Origin: CAZDSS01 sp964508185
GTDB lineage: Bacteria > Pseudomonadota > Alphaproteobacteria > Sphingomonadales > Govanellaceae
Reading direction: 5' to 3'
Length of the DNA: 18,271 bases
NCBI GenBank assembly: GCA_964508185.1
Contig: CAZDSS010000054.1
Span: 1 to 18,271, forward strand
The position numbers and the translations under genes were made by a program. Shown here piece by piece: positions 14,204-18,271 of this stretch (position 1 is the stretch's first letter; each line of letters begins with the position of its first letter). Below the pieces are notes generated by a model, which had not been told where the DNA came from, ran no database searches, and saw only the letters and a list, made by a program, of their open reading frames with translations.

Positions 14204-14866
14204 ATGCCCGAGAGCGCCATCACCGTTCCTGTTCCCTCGCCGTCGGGCCGCCACGACGGGCGGAGCCTGTCGGCCCTGCTGCGCCAGATCGTGCTGGATC
14301 GCAGCCGGGACCGCATCTCGATCGCCGATCTCATCGCGATATCGGGCGACCGGGCGTTCGGCGCCCTTCTCTTCATCTTCGCAACCCCCAACATCCTGCC
14401 GATCCCGATCCCGGGCATTTCGGCCATGCTGGGGCTGCCGCTTCTCTATCTCACCGGCCAGCTTCTCCTCGGCTACGACAGGCCGTGGCTGCCGGGAATC
14501 ATCAGCAAGCGGTCCTTCGCCCGGCGCGACTTCTCCCAGATCGTCCATCGCATCCTGCCGGCGCTGACCCGCGCCGAGCGGGTCCTGCATCCGCGCCTGT
14601 CCCTGCTCACGAGCCCGGCCATGGAGCGGGTGATCGGCGCGGTCTCCTTCATCCTGGCGGTGCTGATTTTTCTGCCCATCCCCCTGGGCAACGCCCTGCC
14701 GGGGGTCGCCATCGGGCTGTTCGCCCTCGGCATCCTCGCCCGCGACGGCATCGCCATACTTCTGGGCTTCCTCACCTCGATCCTGTCGGTGGTGGTGGTA
14801 TCCGGCGTGGTCTATGGCCTGACGGTCGCCGCGATCTTCGTCATCCGGCAAGCCTTCGGCATCTGA
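14204..14866 (+). CDS. exoD: ExoD-family integral membrane protein
   Basis: From ATG 14204 the protein has 220 residues; an earlier in-frame TTG at 14150 is less likely because it falls inside an inverted repeat. A short N-terminal segment (SLSALLRQIVLDRSRDRISIADLIAISGDRAFGALLFIFATPNILPIP) leads into several hydrophobic helices. The phrase ISIADLIAISGDRAFGALLFIFATPNILPIPIPG is the ExoD signature. Paired PIP-containing turns (near residues 64 and 165) suggest an internal duplication. ExoD of Sinorhizobium affects exopolysaccharide production and alkaline tolerance; the molecular function is unknown. No polysaccharide gene is nearby. It ends 6 bp from the convergent asparaginase gene. Confidence 0.85.
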   Translation: MPESAITVPVPSPSGRHDGRSLSALLRQIVLDRSRDRISIADLIAISGDRAFGALLFIFATPNILPIPIPGISAMLGLPLLYLTGQLLLGYDRPWLPGIISKRSFARRDFSQIVHRILPALTRAERVLHPRLSLLTSPAMERVIGAVSFILAVLIFLPIPLGNALPGVAIGLFALGILARDGIAILLGFLTSILSVVVVSGVVYGLTVAAIFVIRQAFGI

Positions 14867-14872
14867 CCCCCA

Positions 14873-15844
14873 TCAGAGATCCCGGAAGAACGCACGGATT
14901 TCCGCCATACCCGCGCCGCCGTCGAGCAGCACGGCGAGCGCCGCCCGCGCCTTGACGCCCGCAAGGCTTCCGGCATGGATGACGCCGCGGCGGCGGAGAT
15001 CCATCTCGCCCCCGGCATAGCCGTAGGTCGCCCGGTTCGTCGCACCCTCGGCGCAGCGGGTCGCGACCACCACCGGCATGACGGCGGCAAGTTCCCCGAG
15101 GGCGTCCGCCAGCCCCGGGGAGACGCGGCCGCCGCCAAATCCCTCGATCACCAGGCCGTCGATGCCGCTCGCCCCCAGGATGCGCGCCGCCATGCCATCG
15201 TCGCCGAGATGGGCGACGAGGATCGGCACCCGGGCCTCCGCCCGATCCGGCAACGGGAGTGTGGGCAGCGGCGCGGGGCGGCATATGATCCGCACCGATC
15301 CCTCCTCCACCACGCCGACCACCGCCCCGTCGCGGGAGCGGAAGGAATCGGCGCGCTGGCTGTGGCCCTTGGTGACGTCGCGGGCGGCGAACAGGCAGTC
15401 GTTCATGGCGACCAGCACGCCGAGGCCCGCAAGCTCCGGCCGCGAAGCGGCGAGAAGGGCGTTCCGGAGATTGGCCGGACCATCCGGCGCGAGATGGGAG
15501 GCAGGCCGCATGGCGCCGGTCACCACCACGTTTTTGTCATGCGGCAAAAGAAGGTCGAGGATGAAGGCCGTCTCCTCGAGCGTGTCGGTGCCCTGTGTGA
15601 TGACGAGCCCCCGGGCGCCGCTTGCGAAGGCGTGCCTGATGCGGGGCACGAGGGCGTAGACGTCGGCGATGGCGAGATGTCCGCTCGGCCGGTTGCAGAT
15701 TTCGGTCGCTGCGACCTCGAGCCCGAGATCCGCGAGCCCGAGGTTGCGCAGAAGCTCTTCCGGCCCGTCGGCGGGGCGCGCGCCGTCGCCCCTGTCTCGC
15801 ATGGCGATGGTCCCGCCCAATGTCATGAGGCCGATCATTGTCAT
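14873..15844 (-). CDS. L-asparaginase (asparaginase/glutaminase family)
   Basis: From ATG 15844, preceded by GGAGGAG, the protein has 323 residues; an upstream extension to 15889 lacks a ribosome site. The two catalytic triads can be placed: Thr12 in LGGTIA, and Thr86/Asp87 in ITQGTDTLEET with Lys159 in ARDVTKGHS. GAMRP (110-114) follows the family. The flexible-loop tyrosine of E. coli AnsB (Tyr25) has no equivalent in the short Arg/Asp/Gly-rich loop after GGTIAM. It hydrolyses asparagine to aspartate and ammonia. No signal peptide is visible, so it should be cytoplasmic. It is divergent from a TonB-dependent receptor across 112 bp that contain a perfect inverted repeat. Substrate preference, asparagine versus glutamine or another amide, is open. 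Confidence 0.88.
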   Translation of the reverse strand: MTMIGLMTLGGTIAMRDRGDGARPADGPEELLRNLGLADLGLEVAATEICNRPSGHLAIADVYALVPRIRHAFASGARGLVITQGTDTLEETAFILDLLLPHDKNVVVTGAMRPASHLAPDGPANLRNALLAASRPELAGLGVLVAMNDCLFAARDVTKGHSQRADSFRSRDGAVVGVVEEGSVRIICRPAPLPTLPLPDRAEARVPILVAHLGDDGMAARILGASGIDGLVIEGFGGGRVSPGLADALGELAAVMPVVVATRCAEGATNRATYGYAGGEMDLRRRGVIHAGSLAGVKARAALAVLLDGGAGMAEIRAFFRDL

Positions 15845-15873
15845 GGCGCTCCTCCATATGCCGCCTGCGGCGA

Positions 15874-15902
15874 GGCAATAGCAGACCATAGCGCCTATTG
15901 CC
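15874..15902. promoter_or_regulatory. Candidate shared operator between asparaginase and TonB receptor genes
   Basis: GGCAATAG (15874-15881), 13 bp, CTATTGCC (15895-15902) is a perfect inverted repeat in the 112-bp divergent region, 30 bp from one start codon and 55 bp from the other. It does not match the Fur/Mur, Irr or Zur boxes I know. The gap is too short for a cobalamin or TPP riboswitch. Confidence 0.45.
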
Positions 15903-15956
15903 CAGCTCCGGCGAATGACCTATGCAGAACGGCAAGAAGCAGAAGGGGAGAATTTC

Positions 15957-18053
15957 GTGAGTACCGTGTCCGTCGTCCGCGCCGCCCTTGCCCTGGGCGC
16001 CGTCCTGTCGCCCGCCCTGTCCATGCCTGCAGCCGCCGTGGAGCCGGCGATCGACGCCGAAATCCTGGTCTCCGGCATGGCCCTGCCGCCGCCGCCCGGG
16101 CTTGACGCCTATGCGGTGTCCCGGATCGGCGAGGACGATCTGGCGCGGGCCGCTTCCCCCCGCCTCGACGACGTGCTGCGCAACATGCCGGGAGCGACCC
16201 TGTTCCGGCGCGCTTCCAGCCGGGTCTCACATCCGACGAGTCAGGGGCTGTCGCTGCGCGGCATCGGGCCCAACGGCGCGGGGCGGACGCTGGTTCTGGT
16301 GGACGGCGTGCCCGCCAACGACCCCTTCGGCGGCTGGGTCTACTGGAGCGCCCTGCCCACGGCGAACCTGTCGAACGTCGAGGTGATCCGCGGCGGCGGG
16401 GCCGGGCCGTGGGGCAATGCGGCGATTGCGGGCACGGTGCGGATCGCAACGCGCATCCCCGAAGGTCAGGGCGTTAATGCGGACCTTTCCTGGGGCAACA
16501 AGGACTCGCTCGATGCGCTGGGGCAGGTCTGGACCTCCTTTGACAATGTCACCGTGGATCTGACCCTGCACCATGCGGACAGCGACGGCTATCACGTCCT
16601 CCGCCCCGAGGACCGCGGCGCCGTTGATCGGCCGGCAAGCAACGAATCGAGCCGCGCCGCCTTCGGCGTCACCTGGCGCGGCGCGGACGGGCTCAATGCC
16701 CGCCTCACCTTCGGCATCCATGACGAGGAGCGGGGCAACGGCACCGATCTCGCGGTCAATGACACCCGCTCCTATGATGCCTCTCTCCGCCTCGTCCAGC
16801 GGGACGCCGACGGGGAAGGGTTCGAGGCCACGATCTATGCGCTTGACCGCAGCTTTGCGAGCAGCTTCACCTCCGTCACCGCCGACCGCAGTTCGGAGAG
16901 CCTGAGCCTCCTCCAGTATGACGTGCCTGCACGCACCATCGGCGGCAATCTGGTGCTGCGCCGCAATCTCGCGGGCGGCGTCGTGGAGTTCGGCGGCGAC
17001 CTCCGCTACGTGGAGGGCGAGACGCGGGAATATTTCAACGCCCAGAACGGCGTCTTCCAGCGCGATCGCCGCGCGGGCGGCGAGCAATGGCTCGGCGGGC
17101 TCTTCGTCGAATACAGCCGGGACGTCAGCGACGCCACGCGGATCACGGGGGGGGTGCGCATCGATCACCTGGTGGACCGGGCGGGATCCCGCCGGGAGAC
17201 GGAGATCGCGTCCGGCGCGCTCGTCGCCGAGCAGACTTACCCGACGCGGGACAAGACGGTGCTCAACGGCCGCCTGGGGGTGACGCACGCGCTCGATGAT
17301 GCCCTCGATCTCCGCGCCGTCGCCTATAGCGGCTTCCGTCAGCCCACCATCAACGAGCTCTACCGCCCCTTCCGGGTGCGGAACGACATCACGGAGGCGA
17401 ACGCGGCCCTGAAGCCCGAGCGGCTTTATGGCGGCGAGTTGGGGCTCGAATGGCGGCCGGCGGACAATCTGGCCCTCGATCTCAGCGCGTTCTACACCCG
17501 CCTCAAGAACGCCGTCGCCAACGTGTTCGTCACCGACGCGCCCGGCTTCCATGACGGCCTCGGCGTCTTCGTGCCGGCGGGCGGATCCCTGAGCCAGCGC
17601 CGGAATCTGGAGCGCATGCGCACCGCCGGGATCGAGGCGGCCGCCACATGGCGGGCAACCCCCGCCCTCAGCCTTTCGGCCCGCTATCTCTATGTGGCGG
17701 CGGAGGTGACCCGGGCGCTGGACGAACCCGCTACGGAAGGCAAGCGCCCGCCCATGGTGCCACGCCACCAGGGCAGCATCAATGTCGCCTGGTCGCCCAT
17801 GGATGCCCTGCGCACCGAAGCGGTGCTGCGGGGCGAGAGCGCGCAATATGACGACTCCCTCAACGAGCGGCCCCTTGCGGGTTATGTGACCCTCGACCTG
17901 TTCGCGGGCTTCGACCTGGCCGAAGGGGTGGAGCTCTATGCCGCCGCCGAGAACGTGTTCGACAAGGAGATCGAGGTCGGCCGCGCGTCCAACGGGCTGC
18001 TCACCATCGGCACCCCGCGGCTCGTCCGCGGCGGCGTCCGTCTGCGGTTCTGA
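15957..18053 (+). CDS. TonB-dependent outer-membrane receptor
   Basis: The start is GTG 15957, set by AGGGGAG at 15944-15950 and by the signal peptide that follows (MSTVSVVRAALALGAVLSPALSMPAAA); a longer frame to 15915 would spoil it. The mature 698-residue precursor has a TonB-box-like EILVSG (~34-39), a plug domain (~50-155, with SLRGIGPNGAGRTLVLVDGVPANDPFGGWVYW and NVEVIRGGG..WGNAAIAGTV), a 22-strand barrel region, and the terminal VRGGVRLRF ending in Phe typical of barrel proteins. There is no FecA-like N-terminal signalling domain. It imports a scarce ligand with TonB-ExbBD energy. The ligand cannot be read from sequence; no transporter or metabolic gene for a siderophore, vitamin or glycan adjoins it. 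The divergent asparaginase hints at a nitrogen-containing or peptide-like ligand, which is speculation. Confidence 0.92.
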   Translation: MSTVSVVRAALALGAVLSPALSMPAAAVEPAIDAEILVSGMALPPPPGLDAYAVSRIGEDDLARAASPRLDDVLRNMPGATLFRRASSRVSHPTSQGLSLRGIGPNGAGRTLVLVDGVPANDPFGGWVYWSALPTANLSNVEVIRGGGAGPWGNAAIAGTVRIATRIPEGQGVNADLSWGNKDSLDALGQVWTSFDNVTVDLTLHHADSDGYHVLRPEDRGAVDRPASNESSRAAFGVTWRGADGLNARLTFGIHDEERGNGTDLAVNDTRSYDASLRLVQRDADGEGFEATIYALDRSFASSFTSVTADRSSESLSLLQYDVPARTIGGNLVLRRNLAGGVVEFGGDLRYVEGETREYFNAQNGVFQRDRRAGGEQWLGGLFVEYSRDVSDATRITGGVRIDHLVDRAGSRRETEIASGALVAEQTYPTRDKTVLNGRLGVTHALDDALDLRAVAYSGFRQPTINELYRPFRVRNDITEANAALKPERLYGGELGLEWRPADNLALDLSAFYTRLKNAVANVFVTDAPGFHDGLGVFVPAGGSLSQRRNLERMRTAGIEAAATWRATPALSLSARYLYVAAEVTRALDEPATEGKRPPMVPRHQGSINVAWSPMDALRTEAVLRGESAQYDDSLNERPLAGYVTLDLFAGFDLAEGVELYAAAENVFDKEIEVGRASNGLLTIGTPRLVRGGVRLRF

Positions 18054-18127
18054 GGAGGGACGCGGGACGGATCCGGGCCCGCCGCGCCATGGTCGGACCG
18101 TCGGATTTTTTCCGGCATCAAGGGTAC

Positions 18128-18156
18128 TGGACAGGCCCCGGGATATTCTTTATAAC
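18128..18156 (+). promoter_or_regulatory. Promoter of tRNA-Phe
   Basis: TGGACA (18128-18133), 17 bp, TATAAC (18151-18156) is a good sigma-70 match, placing the start near 18163 with a ~37-nt leader before the tRNA. Confidence 0.65.
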
Positions 18157-18199
18157 GCTCCCACTTTCGCCACGGCGGCACACGCCGCCGCAGGGCCAA

Positions 18200-18271
18200 G
18201 CCCGGGTAGCTCAGTTGGTAGAGCAGCGGATTGAAAATCCGCGTGTCGGTGGTTCGATTCCGCCCCCGGGC
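18200..18271 (+). tRNA. tRNA-Phe (anticodon GAA), 3' end cut by the window
   Basis: Acceptor GCCCGGG (18200-18206) pairs with CCCGGGC (18265-18271). The D arm GCTC..GAGC, anticodon stem GCGGA/TCCGC with loop TTGAAAA (GAA at 18233-18235) and T arm GGTGG-TTCGATT-CCGCC are complete. The discriminator base and CCA fall beyond the window. Confidence 0.96.

Noticed and set aside
15845..15956. Cobalamin or TPP riboswitch before the TonB receptor
   Set aside because: The gap is 112 bp including the divergent ribosome site; no B12-box or thi-box sequence is visible.
16227..17846. 539-residue minus-strand frame opposite the TonB receptor
   Set aside because: Antisense shadow with low-complexity composition; the plus strand encodes a complete TonB receptor.
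18054..18127. Terminator for the TonB receptor gene at the TTTTTT run (18106-18111)
   Set aside because: The bases before the T-run do not form a stable stem; only short imperfect pairings are visible.

Overview
The window is high-GC DNA from an alphaproteobacterium. The order helicase – S4 RNA-binding protein – 7Fe ferredoxin (fdxA) – CarD/CdnL regulator is typical alphaproteobacterial synteny, and the ExoD-family protein, DUF3775-type protein and base composition fit a Rhodospirillales-like lineage. I cannot name the genus. Coding density is high, both ends are chromosomal housekeeping DNA (helicase tail, tRNA-Phe), and I see no insertion sequence, phage gene, CRISPR array or integrase.

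Layout. (1) 1-4239: helicase C-terminus and S4 protein on +; a convergent Rrf2-type regulator with NsrR cysteine spacing on -; divergent from it a group 1 truncated haemoglobin and a [2Fe-2S]/FAD/NAD(P) reductase on +; then fdxA and carD, each with a terminator or terminator-like hairpin nearby. (2) 4292-7444: a phosphoesterase-fold protein that has lost most metal ligands, convergent with a two-gene operon (nuclease-fold protein, then M48 lipoprotein with LysM) whose reading frames overlap by ATGA. (3) 7538-8973: tRNA-Arg(CCT) and a GltS-type glutamate symporter. (4) 8986-13541: acyl-CoA synthetase and AraC-family regulator on -, divergent from a GMC flavin alcohol dehydrogenase on +. (5) 13636-14866: DUF3775-like protein and ExoD-family membrane protein. 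(6) 14873-18053: L-asparaginase on -, divergent from a TonB-dependent receptor on +. (7) 18200-18271: tRNA-Phe(GAA), cut by the window end.

The most interesting unit is 936-2934. A perfect 27-bp palindrome of NsrR-box type, with a weaker second copy 27 bp away, lies between an NsrR-like Fe-S repressor gene and a haemoglobin/reductase pair. The pair looks like a flavohaemoglobin split into two proteins, with a truncated globin replacing the classical globin and a ferredoxin domain added to the reductase. I infer a nitric-oxide-induced, two-protein NO dioxygenase inserted into the conserved S4-fdxA-carD neighbourhood. Two further proteins keep the fold of an enzyme family but lack key catalytic residues (4292-5134 and 6629-7444). 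The AraC/acyl-CoA synthetase/GMC trio looks like an inducible alcohol or fatty-acid use module.
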